Below, in pieces: positions 1 through 8,778 of a stretch of DNA of 25,089 nt. Where the stretch lies: positions 1 through 25,089 of the forward strand of contig JASHRZ010000457.1 of the NCBI GenBank assembly GCA_030037055.1. Reading direction: 5' to 3'. This DNA comes from Alphaproteobacteria bacterium. GTDB lineage: Bacteria > Pseudomonadota > Alphaproteobacteria > ATCC43930 > CGMCC-115725. Positions within the stretch are counted from its first letter, which is position 1, and each line of letters starts with the position of its first letter. The notes under the pieces are model-generated. The model worked only from the letters and a program-made list of their open reading frames with translations, was not told the origin of the DNA and ran no database searches. Position numbers and translations under genes: made by a program.

Positions 1-918
1 CACCACAGCCCGGCGCAGCACCTGCTCGGCCCCGGGCAGCGCCGCGAGGCGGCTTGCGATCTGACCGCCGGTGAAGGTCTCGACAAGGGCCAGCGAAGAG
101 CCGCGCGCGCCGAGCGCGGCGAGTACGACGCCTTCGAGCGTCTGGTCGTCCTCGGCGACAATAAAATTGCCGAGCCGCCGGCGCAGCTCCGCCGCCACCG
201 GGGCGAGCTTCAGCGCCGCTTCCTCCGCGCTGGCGCCGCGCACGGCGAGCTTCGTCTCAAGCTGCGGGTAATGCGCGCGGAAGCCGAGCTTTACGCCGCC
301 GCCGGGCACCAGCGTCTCGATGCCGGCGAGCAAGGCGTCGACATGCGATTCGCCCAGGCCGTAGGAATGGAACCGCTTGAGAAGGATTACATTCTGCCGC
401 CCGCTGCGCGCCAGCAGCCGCGGGACGACCTGCTCCTCGAGCATGCGCCGCATCTCGCGCGGCACGCCCGGGGTGAAGAAGAAGCGTGCCTTGCCGATAT
501 CGAGCGCGAATCCGCAGGCGGTGCCGATGGGATTGTCGAGCCGCTCCGCCGTCGCCGGCAGCATCGCCTGCTTGCGGTTGTTGGGCGGCATCGTCCGGCC
601 GCGCCGGTGGAAGAACGCCTCCATCCACGCGAGCCAGACCTCGTCGAGGACGAGATCGACGCCCGCGGCGCGGGCGGCGACCTCTTGCGACAGATCGTCG
701 ACGGTGGGGCCGAGGCCGCCATTCACCACCACCGCCTCGGCGCGCTCTGCCGCGAGGCGGAAGGCGTGGAGCAGCGCCTCCCGGTCGTCGCCGACGATCG
801 TCCCCCAGCGCACGGCTAGTCCGACGTCCTCGAGCCTCTGGCTCATATGGCTGAAATTGGTGTTCAGGGTCTTGCCGGTGAGGACTTCGTCGCCGGTGCA
901 GATGATCTCGATGCGCAT
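1..918 (-). CDS. cinA: CinA-family protein (molybdopterin-binding domain plus start of a CinA C-terminal domain), 3' end outside window
   Basis: 306 codons are visible and the frame is still open at base 1, so the C-terminus is missing. The N-terminal MoCF/MoaB-like domain fills roughly residues 1-165: GDEVLTG at 9-15, GGLGPTVDD at 67-75 and PGVPREM at 150-156 are the CinA signatures. A linker leads into a second domain at about residue 275, where the family's ESCTGG motif appears as ETFTGG. The following GSS, which holds the nucleophilic serine in PncC-type NMN deamidases, is GAE. I infer that the C-terminal deamidase may be inactive; the N-terminal domain (ADP-ribose/NMN-linked pyrophosphatase in studied members) looks complete. 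The ATG at 916-918 is the family-typical start (MRIEIICTGDE); the upstream Shine-Dalgarno is weak. It lies 140 bp downstream of the CBS gene on the same strand. Confidence 0.92.
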   Translation of the reverse strand, partial: MRIEIICTGDEVLTGKTLNTNFSHMSQRLEDVGLAVRWGTIVGDDREALLHAFRLAAERAEAVVVNGGLGPTVDDLSQEVAARAAGVDLVLDEVWLAWMEAFFHRRGRTMPPNNRKQAMLPATAERLDNPIGTACGFALDIGKARFFFTPGVPREMRRMLEEQVVPRLLARSGRQNVILLKRFHSYGLGESHVDALLAGIETLVPGGGVKLGFRAHYPQLETKLAVRGASAEEAALKLAPVAAELRRRLGNFIVAEDDQTLEGVVLAALGARGSSLALVETFTGGQIASRLAALPGAEQVLRRAVV

Positions 919-1058
919 AAAGAACCCGGGTGCTTTCGCCTGGCGCCCATGATATCCGGTGCGCCGCGCAAAAGCAGTCGTCGGCGCCGACGCAAACCCG
1001 CCCTCTGGCACGGCTACGGCGCCGCGTCAAGCCGTTGTCACGGGCTTGTGAGGGCGCC

Positions 1059-1493
1059 TTAGGTGGCGCCGGCGATGAAGTTGCGGAGCGAGTTCGTCTC
1101 GTACTCCATCTCGTCGAGCCGTGCCTTGACCACGTCGCCGATGCTGACGATGCCGGCGAGCAGCCCGTCGCGCAGCACCGGGATATGGCGGATGCGCCGC
1201 TGCGTCATCTCGGCGGCGAGGTCGGCGACGTTGTCGCGCGGCGTGCAGGTAAAGACGCGCCGCGTCATGAGCTGCTCGACCTTGGCCTCGAGAAGGTTGC
1301 TGCCGAGCCCGGCGAGGCCATGGACGATATCGCGCTCGGACAGGATGCCGTCGACTGTGCCGCCGTCGCGGCTCACGACCAGCGCGCCAACCCGCTCGCG
1401 CTGGAGTGTCGCGGCCGCGGCGGCGATGCTGGCCTGCGGCGAGATGGTGGCGACCCGGGTACCCTTGCCGCGCAGAATGGCTTCGACATTCAT
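1059..1493 (-). CDS. CBS-domain pair protein
   Basis: A 144-residue protein made of two tandem CBS domains (a Bateman module) and nothing else. CBS1 is about residues 5-65 (with GILSERDIV at 49-57) and CBS2 about 74-132 (RHIPVL, then GIVSIGDVVK). The S/T-x-x-D motif of each repeat is the usual contact for an adenosine nucleotide ribose, so binding of AMP, ATP or NAD is the expected role; the partner cannot be read from the sequence. Stand-alone cytosolic CBS pairs of this size are common in alphaproteobacteria. The reading frame stays open 51 codons upstream, but the ATG at 1491-1493 is chosen because GGAGGAG sits six bases before it and CBS homology begins there. cinA follows on the same strand. 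Confidence 0.9.
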   Translation of the reverse strand: MNVEAILRGKGTRVATISPQASIAAAAATLQRERVGALVVSRDGGTVDGILSERDIVHGLAGLGSNLLEAKVEQLMTRRVFTCTPRDNVADLAAEMTQRRIRHIPVLRDGLLAGIVSIGDVVKARLDEMEYETNSLRNFIAGAT

Positions 1494-1656
1494 CGGTGTC
1501 TCCTCCAGACGAACCGAGGCGACCCTGATCGGTGCGGCAACGGGGCCGCCATTTTTTTGAAGCCGACGCCGGCCGAGCAGGACCGGCTCCGGCGCACCGG
1601 CAAACAGTCTATGCCGAAGCCTTACTGCCTCCAATGGGCGACCCAAAAATGACGCA

Positions 1657-1674
1657 GCGTCAATGGTTTGACGC
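1657..1674. promoter_or_regulatory. Perfect inverted repeat upstream of the M3 peptidase remnant
   Basis: GCGTCAA, a four-base TGGT loop, then TTGACGC form a perfect 7-bp stem. A second short repeat (GACGC-A-GCGTC, 1651-1661) overlaps its left arm. It lies in the gap between the divergent CBS gene and the peptidase remnant. It could be an operator or an RNA hairpin; nothing in the sequence decides between them. Confidence 0.3.
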
Positions 1675-1737
1675 CTAGCATCCTGAGCCGGTCGTTAATC
1701 TTTGGCGCCGCCGGCCGTTCCGCTAGAGACTTACGAG

Positions 1738-3759
1738 ATAACGCACAATCCCTTCTTCGAGCGCTGGACGACGCCGTTCGGCCTGCCGCCCTTCGATCCC
1801 ATCCGGCCCGAGCATTTCCCGCCTGCCTTCGACCGCGCCATCGCCGAACAGCGCGTTGAGATCGCCGCCATCGCACGGAATCCGCAGCCGCCGAGCTTTC
1901 CCAACACCATCCAAGCGATGGAGCGCAGCGGCCGATTGCTCAGCCGGGTGAGCAAGGTGTTCGCCAACCTCAACGCCAGCAGCACCAGCGAGGCGCTCGA
2001 GGCGGTGGCACGCGCCTACGCGCCGAAGCTCGCCCAGCACCGCATGCACATCGCCCTCGACCCCGAACTCTTCCGCCGCGTCGCCGATCTGCAGGCGCGC
2101 CGCGATGCGTTGAAGCTCGCGCCTGATCAGCACCGCCTCCTCGCGCACCTCAACCAGTGCGCCAGGGCGCGCTGCTGGCGCCGGAGGCGAAGGCACGCCT
2201 GCAATCGCGGAGCGGCTCGCCACCCTCCAGACGCTGTTCGCTCAGAACGTGCTGCATGACGAGAAGGCGTGGCATTTGGCCCTCGGCGAGGAGGATCTCG
2301 AAGGGCTCCCGGGCTTTGTCCGTGCCGCCGCCGCCGAGACGGCGCGCGAGCGCGGCATCGCCGGGGGTTACGTCGTCACGCTCTCCCGCTCCTCGGTCGA
2401 GCCATTGCTCAGCTTCTCGGCGCGGCGCGATCTCCGGCGTGCGGTATTCGACGCTGGATGCGCCGCGGCGCCCAGCCTGGCGCGCACGACAACCCGCCGC
2501 TTATCCGCGAGATCGCGGTCTTGCGTGCCGAGCAGGCGCGGCTTCTCGGCTATGACGACTATGGGGCCTACGCGCTCGACAATTCCATGGCCAAGGACGC
2601 CGCCGCGGTCGATCGTCTGTTGCTGGAGGTATGGGCGCCGGCCAGGCGCAAGGCCATCGCCGAGGCGGCCGAGCTGGAGGCGCTGGCACAGGCGCAAGGC
2701 CTCAACGCGGCGATCGAGCCTGGGACTGGCGCTATTATGCCGAGAAGCTGCGGCGCGGCCGCTATGCTGTCGACGAGGCCAAGGTGAAGCCCTATTTCGC
2801 CCTCGAGGACATGGTGCGCGCCGATTTCGACACCGCCGGGCGGCTTTTCGGGCTCAGCTTCATCGAGCGCCACGGCTTGCCGCTCTATCACCTGGACGTG
2901 CGCGCCTATGAGGTGCGCCACCGCGAGGGCGGGACCATCGGTCTCTTCCTGCACGACAATTTCGCTCGTCCCGACAAGCGTTCCGGCGCCTGGATGAGCA
3001 GCTATCGCGACCAGGAATCCATCGACGGCGAAGTCGCGCCGATCGTCGTGAACAACAACAATTTCGCCAAGGGCGCGCCGGCTCTGCTGAGCTTTGACGA
3101 GGCTAGGACGCTGTTCCACGAATTCGGTCATGGGCTGCACGGGCTGCTCAGCCGCGTGCGCTACCCCAGGCAATCGGGCACCGCGGTGCGGCGCGACTTC
3201 GTTGAGTTCCCGTCGCAGATTTACGAGCGTTGGATGTCGGTGCTGGAGACGCTGCGGCACTATGCCCGGCACCACGAGACGGGCGTGGCTCTGCCGGAGG
3301 CGTTGCAGCAGCGTCTGCTCGCTTCGCGCAACGTCAACCAGGGCTTCGCCACGATCGAGTACACCCGCCGCGCTGTTCGACCTCGCGCTTCACCGCCACG
3401 CCGCGCCCGAGGGCCTCGATCCCGACGCCTTCGAGCGCGAGGTGCTGGCGCGGATCGGGATGCCCGCCGCGATCCCGCTCCGTTACCGCCTGGCGCATTT
3501 CCAGCACCTCTTCGCCGGCAGCAGCCACGCCGCGGGCTATTACGCCTATGTCTGGGCGGAGACGCTCGACGCCGACATCTTCGCCGCCTTCGCCGAGGCG
3601 GGCGACGCGTTCGATCCCGCTCTCGCCGCGCGGCTCGAACGCATCTACGCCGCCGGCGACAGAGAGGATCCGATGGCGCTCTACATCGCCTTCCGCGGCC
3701 GCGCGCCGCGCATCGACGCGCTGCTCAGACAGCGCGATCTTGCCAAGACAGGCTCCTGA
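1738..3759 (+). pseudogene. M3-family oligopeptidase (oligopeptidase A / Dcp type), multiply frameshifted
   Basis: The pieces together cover a complete M3 zinc oligopeptidase of about 680 residues. The N-terminus (THNPFFERW) begins just after 1738, the zinc motif HEFGH lies at 3117-3131, and the C-terminal helical part (AHFQHLFAG, then AAGYYAYVW) ends at the TGA at 3757-3759. They lie in different frames. I place one-base deletions near 2155, near 2198, near 2456 and near 2720, and a one-base insertion in the CCC at 3364-3366. The codon where the family's initiating ATG is expected reads ATA (1738-1740); a TTG at 1702 could substitute. The family degrades oligopeptides, including cleaved signal peptides, in the cytoplasm. 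No full-length product can come from this copy as read. Sequencing error is the alternative. Confidence 0.85.
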
Positions 3760-3859
3760 CGCAGAGCCGCCCCCTAGCGCTGCGCGCGGCAACGGGGTGG
3801 CGAAGCGCCGGCAGCGAGCCTACACTCCGTCTCTACGGCCGCACATCACGGGACACGCC

Positions 3860-4651
3860 ATGCTCGTCGAGCAGATCTGGACCGCCAACGCCTTCCGCAA
3901 CTTCAATTACCTCATCGCCTGCGCCGAGACCGGGGAGGCGCTGGCCGTCGATCCATTGGACCATGAGAAATGCCTGGCTGCGGCCAAGGCCAAGGGCTGG
4001 ACCATCACGCAGATTCTCAACACCCATGAGCACCGCGACCACATCGGCGGCAACGCGGCGATGGTCGCGGCCACCGGCGCCAAGCTGCTGGCGCACGCCA
4101 ACGCTAAGGACAAGATCCCGGGCATGGATCGCGGATTGCGTGCCGGCGACGCGATCAGGATCGGCAGGACGGTCGAGCTCCAATGCCTGGACACGCCGGG
4201 ACACACCATGTGCCACATCTGCCTCCTGGCGCAGGACGACCGGCCGGCCCTCTTCTGCGGCGACACGCTGTTCAATGCCGGCGCCGGCAATTGCCACAAT
4301 GGCGGCCATCCCAGCGAGCTCTACAACACCTTTGCCGGGCAGCTCGCCAAGCTGCCGGAGGCGACGCTGATCTATCCCGGCCATGACTACATCGTGCGCA
4401 ATCTCGGCTTCACCCTCGACCGCGAGCCGGACAACGCCAAGGCCCGATCGCTGCTGCCGGCGATGGAAAAGCAGGATCCAGCGAAGCCGCTGGTCACGAC
4501 GTTGAAGCTCGAGAAGGAGATCAACACCTTCTTCCGGCTCACCAGCCCCTCGGTGATCGCCCGCCTGCGCGAGGCTTTTCCCGACCTCCCCGACACTCCC
4601 GATGAGAAGACGGTTTTCCTGAAGCTGCGGGAGCTGCGGAACAGGTGGTGA
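3860..4651 (+). CDS. gloB: GloB-like metallo-beta-lactamase-fold hydrolase (hydroxyacylglutathione hydrolase family)
   Basis: 263 residues, close to the usual length of glyoxalase II. The zinc-binding THEHRDH motif is at residues 55-61 (H56, H58, D60, H61). It is followed by the third-metal-ligand region DTPGHT, then GDTLF, then YPGHDY. The C-terminus ends in LRELRNRW, resembling the GloB tail. Glyoxalase II hydrolyses S-D-lactoylglutathione to D-lactate and glutathione in methylglyoxal detoxification. The segment after GDTLF (NAGAGNCHNGGH) is unlike textbook GloB, which leaves some doubt on substrate. The frame is open far upstream, but that overlaps the peptidase remnant; the ATG at 3860 is where homology begins. 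There is no strong Shine-Dalgarno. It reads toward the flavin oxidoreductase gene, 27 bp downstream. Confidence 0.82.
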   Translation: MLVEQIWTANAFRNFNYLIACAETGEALAVDPLDHEKCLAAAKAKGWTITQILNTHEHRDHIGGNAAMVAATGAKLLAHANAKDKIPGMDRGLRAGDAIRIGRTVELQCLDTPGHTMCHICLLAQDDRPALFCGDTLFNAGAGNCHNGGHPSELYNTFAGQLAKLPEATLIYPGHDYIVRNLGFTLDREPDNAKARSLLPAMEKQDPAKPLVTTLKLEKEINTFFRLTSPSVIARLREAFPDLPDTPDEKTVFLKLRELRNRW

Positions 4652-4678
4652 CGGCCGGGCGAGCGTCCCTGTGCGCCG

Positions 4679-5698
4679 ATGATCCCGTTCTCCGTCCTCG
4701 ATCTCTCCCCGATCGTCGCCGGCGGCGACGCCGCCCAGGCCTTGCGCAACACCCTCGATCTCGCCCGCCACGCCGAGCGCTGGGGCTACCATCGCTATTG
4801 GCTGGCGGAGCATCACAACATGCCGGGCATCGCCAGCGCCGCGACCGCGGTGGTGATCGGGCATGTCGCCGGCGGCACCTCGACCATCCGCGTCGGCGCT
4901 GGCGGCGTGATGCTGCCCAACCATGCGCCGCTGGTGATCGCCGAGCAGTTCGGCACGCTGGAGGCGCTCTATCCCGGCCGCATCAATCTCGGCCTCGGCC
5001 GCGCGCCGGGGACCGATCCGCTTACCGCCCGCGCGCTGCGGCGCAATCTCGCCGGCGACGAGGATGACTTTCCACAGGCCGTGGTCGAGCTCATGAGCTA
5101 TTTCCGCCCGGTTGAGCCGGGTCAGCGCGTGCGCGCCATTCCCGGCGCCGGCCTTGCCGTGCCGATCTGGCTCCTGGGGTCCAGCCTGTTCGGCGCGGCA
5201 CTTGCCGCGGCGCTCGGCTTACCCTTCGCCTTCGCCTCCCATTTCGCGCCGGCCCAGATGATCACGGCGATCGAGCTCTATCGCAGCCGCTTCCGCCCCT
5301 CGGGTCCTGCCGCCGAGCCGCGAGTCATGCTCGGCCTCAGCGTCTTTGCCGCCGATACCGACGATGAGGCACGGCATCTCTTTACGTCGCTCCAGCAGGC
5401 CTTCGTCAATTTGCGCCGCGGCCAGCCGGGGCCGCTGCCGCCGCCGGTCGACGACATCAAGGCGCATCTCTCGCCGCTGGAACTGTCGATGCTCGCCCAT
5501 TCGCTCTCTTGCGCGGTAGTGGGCTCGCCCGAGACCGTGCAGCGCGGGCTCGACGCCTTCATCGCGCGCACCAGCGCCGACGAGCTCATGATCACGGCGC
5601 AGATCTTCGACCACGCGGCACGCCTGCGCTCCTTCGAGATCACGGCCGAAGTCCACCGCGATCTCGCCGATGCGGCGGCGCCGGCCCGTTCGGGTTGA
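4679..5698 (+). CDS. LLM-class flavin-dependent oxidoreductase (luciferase family, group 1)
   Basis: 339 residues of a luciferase-like monooxygenase TIM barrel. The start SVLDLSPI, the segment WLAEHHNMPGIASAA near residues 40-55, and GRINLGLGRAPGTD near 100-115 are hallmarks of the YhbW-like group of FMN/F420-type oxidoreductases. The enzyme is expected to be cytosolic and to use reduced flavin; the substrate is not known for this group. It starts 27 bp after the GloB-like gene on the same strand, so the two may be co-transcribed. The ATG at 4679 is chosen because the family begins exactly there, although no good Shine-Dalgarno precedes it. Very long antisense frames opposite this gene are composition shadows. 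Confidence 0.88.
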   Translation: MIPFSVLDLSPIVAGGDAAQALRNTLDLARHAERWGYHRYWLAEHHNMPGIASAATAVVIGHVAGGTSTIRVGAGGVMLPNHAPLVIAEQFGTLEALYPGRINLGLGRAPGTDPLTARALRRNLAGDEDDFPQAVVELMSYFRPVEPGQRVRAIPGAGLAVPIWLLGSSLFGAALAAALGLPFAFASHFAPAQMITAIELYRSRFRPSGPAAEPRVMLGLSVFAADTDDEARHLFTSLQQAFVNLRRGQPGPLPPPVDDIKAHLSPLELSMLAHSLSCAVVGSPETVQRGLDAFIARTSADELMITAQIFDHAARLRSFEITAEVHRDLADAAAPARSG

Positions 5699-5770
5699 CG
5701 CGATCAGTTGCTTGCGAAGCGCCGCCTCGGTCGCTAAGGCAACGAACGGAAAGTTGCCAAGGAGACGGCC

Positions 5771-6718
5771 GTGAAGGCGGTGCTGTTGATGGGGCATGGC
5801 GGGCCGGAGATGCTGCGCTACGGCGAGGCTCCGGATCCGGTTGCGGGGCCCGGCGAAGTCGTAGTCGACATCCACGCCGCCAGCGTCAATGCCGCCGATT
5901 GGAAGGTGCGGCGGGGCGGCGGCCGCTATACGCTCACCCGCTTCCCGCACATTCTCGGCCGCGATTTCTCCGGGGTGGTGAGCGCGCTCGGTGCCGGCGC
6001 CGTCGATCTCGCGCTGGGCGACGCGGTGTTCGGCGTCACCGAGCAAGGCGTCGAAGGCGCCTATGCGGAAAAGATCGCCATCAAAGCGGCGATCCTCGCC
6101 AAAAAGCCCGACCATCTCGGCCATGGCGAAGCGGCTGCCTTGGCGCTCACCGGCCTCACCGCGCTCTGGGCGATCGAGGACACGGCGAAGCTCAATGCCG
6201 GCGAGACCGTTCTGATCCAGGGCGGCGCCGGCGGCGTGGCCGGCTTTGCCATTCAGCTCGCAAAGCACATCGGGGCCACAGTGATCTCCACCGCCAGCGC
6301 TGGCAATCACGCCTATGTGCGCGGCCTCGGCGCCGACCGCGTCATCGACTACAACGCCGAGGATTTCGCTGACGCCGTCTCCGGCTGCGATGTCGTGTTC
6401 GACACGGTGGGTGGGGCCGTACAGGTCGCTTGTTACGCCGTGCTGAAGCCTGGCGGGCGCCTGGTCTCTATCGCACCGGCACCGGAGGGATTCAAGCCGA
6501 CGCGCCGGGACGTGACGACGCTGCGCCCCAATGTGCTGCGCGACCGCGCGCATCTCGAACGAATCCTGGCGCTGCTCGAGGCCGGCGCGGTCCGCCCGCC
6601 GAACATTGTCCACTACAAGCTCGCCGAGGCGGTCGCAGCGCATCGCGTCAGCGAGGGGCGCCACCTCCAGGGCAAGCTTGTCTTCGACGTTCGTCGAGCT
6701 GAGCCGGACACCGAATGA
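5771..6718 (+). CDS. NADP-dependent MDR oxidoreductase (quinone oxidoreductase-like, zinc-free)
   Basis: 315 residues of the medium-chain dehydrogenase/reductase superfamily. An N-terminal GroES-like domain (MKAVLLMGHGGPE, then HAASVNAADWKVR) leads to a Rossmann domain whose nucleotide loop IQGGAGGVAGFAIQLAKHIGA sits at about residues 150-170. The structural-zinc cysteine cluster of alcohol dehydrogenases is absent, which places it with quinone oxidoreductase or enoyl-reductase-like members that reduce quinones or activated double bonds with NADPH. The start is GTG at 5771, supported by AAGGAG at 5759-5764 with a six-base spacer. It is 72 bp behind the luciferase-like gene. The exact substrate is not readable. 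Confidence 0.88.
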   Translation: MKAVLLMGHGGPEMLRYGEAPDPVAGPGEVVVDIHAASVNAADWKVRRGGGRYTLTRFPHILGRDFSGVVSALGAGAVDLALGDAVFGVTEQGVEGAYAEKIAIKAAILAKKPDHLGHGEAAALALTGLTALWAIEDTAKLNAGETVLIQGGAGGVAGFAIQLAKHIGATVISTASAGNHAYVRGLGADRVIDYNAEDFADAVSGCDVVFDTVGGAVQVACYAVLKPGGRLVSIAPAPEGFKPTRRDVTTLRPNVLRDRAHLERILALLEAGAVRPPNIVHYKLAEAVAAHRVSEGRHLQGKLVFDVRRAEPDTE

Positions 6719-7377
6719 CGAAGTCGCAGGCCCGTCCTGTCGCGGACAGGCTGCTGGTGACGAATATCAGACGGAACGCATCCGCCGTCGCGCCGCCTGA
6801 TTGGTCCCGATGCCATGCGGCGGTTTAGCCGCAGGCCGAATCGTCAACGACTGCGTTCACAGCCGCCCGCGATTTGACGGTTGGATAACCAGACGGAACC
6901 GGTTTCACCCCCGTCGCATCCGATCCGACTGCGACCATACTTGGCAGACCCTATTGCAAGTCACTGCTGGTAGGTCATACGGGAAGGCGATATCCTCTTT
7001 CCTGGCAAGTTTGTCGCGCCCCAGTCGCTGTGTACTCCGGCCTTGGGAATCCTGCCGCACATTGGCGTTTCGGACCATGTCCGGCTGCTCGCCGGTGCCG
7101 ACGAGGGTCATCGAGTGACAGAGTGGACCCCACGGCGGGCGGGCATCATGCCGCCAGGAGGATCGCCCGACGGGGTAAGCAAATGACGACGCCGCTCGAC
7201 GATGCGGAAGCCGATCTTCGGCAGATCATTGCCGCGGGCTCCGACGCCGCCGCGCCGAAATCGATGCAACTCGACGCGCATGGTAACTTCGGTTCAGATC
7301 GACGCCATATGCACGGGCACAGGAGCCGAACCTATAAAGGCCGCTGTGCATCTCGCCGCCAATAGGGAGGTATTGCC
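6719..7377. other. 659-bp region without a recognisable gene
   Basis: Two short hairpins lie at the left side: CCTGTC-GCG-GACAGG at 6736-6750, 17 bp after the MDR stop, and TGCGGC-GGTTTA-GCCGCA at 6816-6833. Neither has a T-tract. To the right, an open plus-strand stretch from about 6974 ends at TGA 7184-7186. It overlaps by ATGA a 60-codon frame at 7183-7365 that ends 12 bp before the SELENBP1 homologue. The first contains a protein-like run (DILFPGKFVAPQ, then HVRLLAGADEGH) but no obvious start; I recognise neither product. They may be decayed or genuine small genes. A TATAAA at 7333-7338 is a possible -10 box for the next gene, with only a poor -35. Confidence 0.4.
6736..6750 (+). terminator. 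Hairpin after the MDR oxidoreductase gene
   Basis: A six-base perfect stem with a GCG loop, 17 bp after the stop codon at 6718. No U-tract follows, so intrinsic termination is uncertain; an mRNA 3'-end stabilising hairpin is the alternative. Confidence 0.3.
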
Positions 7378-8778
7378 ATGACAATGAGGCCTGATCCGAC
7401 CTTCCACGCATCGCCGAAGCTCGCGATGGAAGCTCCGCCGGAGAACTTCGCCTATACTTTGCTCCTCAGCCCGGACTTCTCGAAGCCCGACGCGCTCGCA
7501 GTAATCGACGTGAAGCGCGGCTCGCCGACCTTCAGTCAGGTCGTCCACACGGTGGCGATGCCGTATAAGGGCGACGAGTTCCACCATTTCGGCTGGAATG
7601 CCTGCTCCTCGGCATTGTCGCCGCTCACCGGCCATGCCTTCCTCGAGCGGCGCTACTTGATCATCCCCGGAATCCGGTCTTCGCGCATTTATGTCGTGGA
7701 TACGAAGCCGGATCCCACCAAGGCGAAAATTCACAAGATCATCGAGCCCGAAGAGGTCTTTAAGAAAACCGGATACTCGCGGCCTCATACGGTCCATTGC
7801 GGGCCCGAAGGCATTTACGTCAGCACCCTCGGCGGCGGCGGCAAGAATGGCACCGATGGGCCGGCCGGCATCTTCATCATGGACTGCGAGACGTTTGACA
7901 TTCTCGGGCGCTGGGAGATCGATCGTGGACCGCAGCAACTGCACTATGACTTCTGGTGGAACCTGCCGCGCGACTATATGGTGACGAGCGAGTGGGCGCT
8001 GCCGCCGCAATTCGAGAACGGGATCGTCCCAGAGGACCTGCTCTCGAACAAGTACGGCCATCGCATCCACTTCTGGAATCTCCGGGCCCGGCGCAACGTC
8101 CAGACGATCGATCTCGGAGCCAACCACCAGATGGCGCTCGAGGTGCGTCCGGCGCACGATCCCGTTCGCGAGTACGGCTTCATGGGCGTCGTGGTCGACA
8201 CGACGAATCTCGAAGGCTCGATCTGGACTTGGTGGCGCGAAAGCGGCAAGTTCCGCATCGAGAAGACGGCGACGATCCCGCCAGAGCCCGCGCCCAAGGA
8301 CCAGCTGCCACCCCTCCTGCAGGGGTTCGGCGCGGTGCCGCCGCTGGTGACCGACATCGACCTCTCCATGGATGACCGGTTCCTCTACGTCTCCTGCTGG
8401 GGGACCGGCGAAATGCGTCAGTACGACGTCACCGATCCAAGGAAGCCGAAGCTTGCGGGTTCGGTGCGCATCGGCGGCATTGCCCGCCGCACGCCCCATC
8501 CGAGCGGAAAAGCCTATGCAGGCGGTCCGCAGATGGTCGAGATCAGTCGTGACGGCAAGCGGGTTTACTGGACCAACTCGCTCTACTCGACCTGGGACAA
8601 CCAGTTCTACCCCGACGGCGTGCCGGGCGCCGAGGTCATGGCCAATGCGGGCCCGAACGGCGGTCTTGAGCTGGCTAAGGAGTATTGGGTGAGCTTTCCC
8701 GCCGGCTACCGCTCGCATCAGATCCGGCTCGAGGGCGGCGACTGCTCGACGGATTCCTTCTGCTATCCCTCGGTTTGA
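7378..8778 (+). CDS. Selenium-binding protein 1 family (SELENBP1 / bacterial methanethiol oxidase homologue)
   Basis: 466 residues aligning end to end with SELENBP1 by eye: SSRIYVVD, GYDFW-like HYDFWW, STEWA-like TSEWALP, DDRFLYVSCW, GGPQM, YSTWDNQFYPD and the final GGDCSTD. Characterised bacterial members (MtoX of Hyphomicrobium) and human SELENBP1 oxidise methanethiol to formaldehyde, sulfide and peroxide, and the bacterial enzyme contains copper. Candidate metal ligands H69-H70 (EFHHFGWN), H137 and H140 (RPHTVHCG) are present. The human CSSC site reads CSSA here, with only C76 kept. No signal peptide is visible. GGGAGG lies about seven bases before the ATG at 7378. The membrane-protein gene overlaps its stop codon. 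Methanethiol oxidase activity is inferred from family, not proven. Confidence 0.9.
   Translation: MTMRPDPTFHASPKLAMEAPPENFAYTLLLSPDFSKPDALAVIDVKRGSPTFSQVVHTVAMPYKGDEFHHFGWNACSSALSPLTGHAFLERRYLIIPGIRSSRIYVVDTKPDPTKAKIHKIIEPEEVFKKTGYSRPHTVHCGPEGIYVSTLGGGGKNGTDGPAGIFIMDCETFDILGRWEIDRGPQQLHYDFWWNLPRDYMVTSEWALPPQFENGIVPEDLLSNKYGHRIHFWNLRARRNVQTIDLGANHQMALEVRPAHDPVREYGFMGVVVDTTNLEGSIWTWWRESGKFRIEKTATIPPEPAPKDQLPPLLQGFGAVPPLVTDIDLSMDDRFLYVSCWGTGEMRQYDVTDPRKPKLAGSVRIGGIARRTPHPSGKAYAGGPQMVEISRDGKRVYWTNSLYSTWDNQFYPDGVPGAEVMANAGPNGGLELAKEYWVSFPAGYRSHQIRLEGGDCSTDSFCYPSV

Noticed and set aside
1551..1559. T-run near 1551-1559 as an intrinsic terminator
   Set aside because: No gene on the plus strand ends upstream of it and no stem of useful length precedes it.
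3230..4651. 473-codon version of the GloB-like protein
   Set aside because: The N-terminal 210 codons are out-of-frame peptidase sequence; the homology starts at 3860.
5219..6664. 481-codon minus-strand frame opposite the LLM oxidoreductase and MDR genes
   Set aside because: It spans two well-supported plus-strand genes, has no family motif and is rich in Arg/Gly/Ala/His as expected for an antisense shadow in GC-rich DNA.
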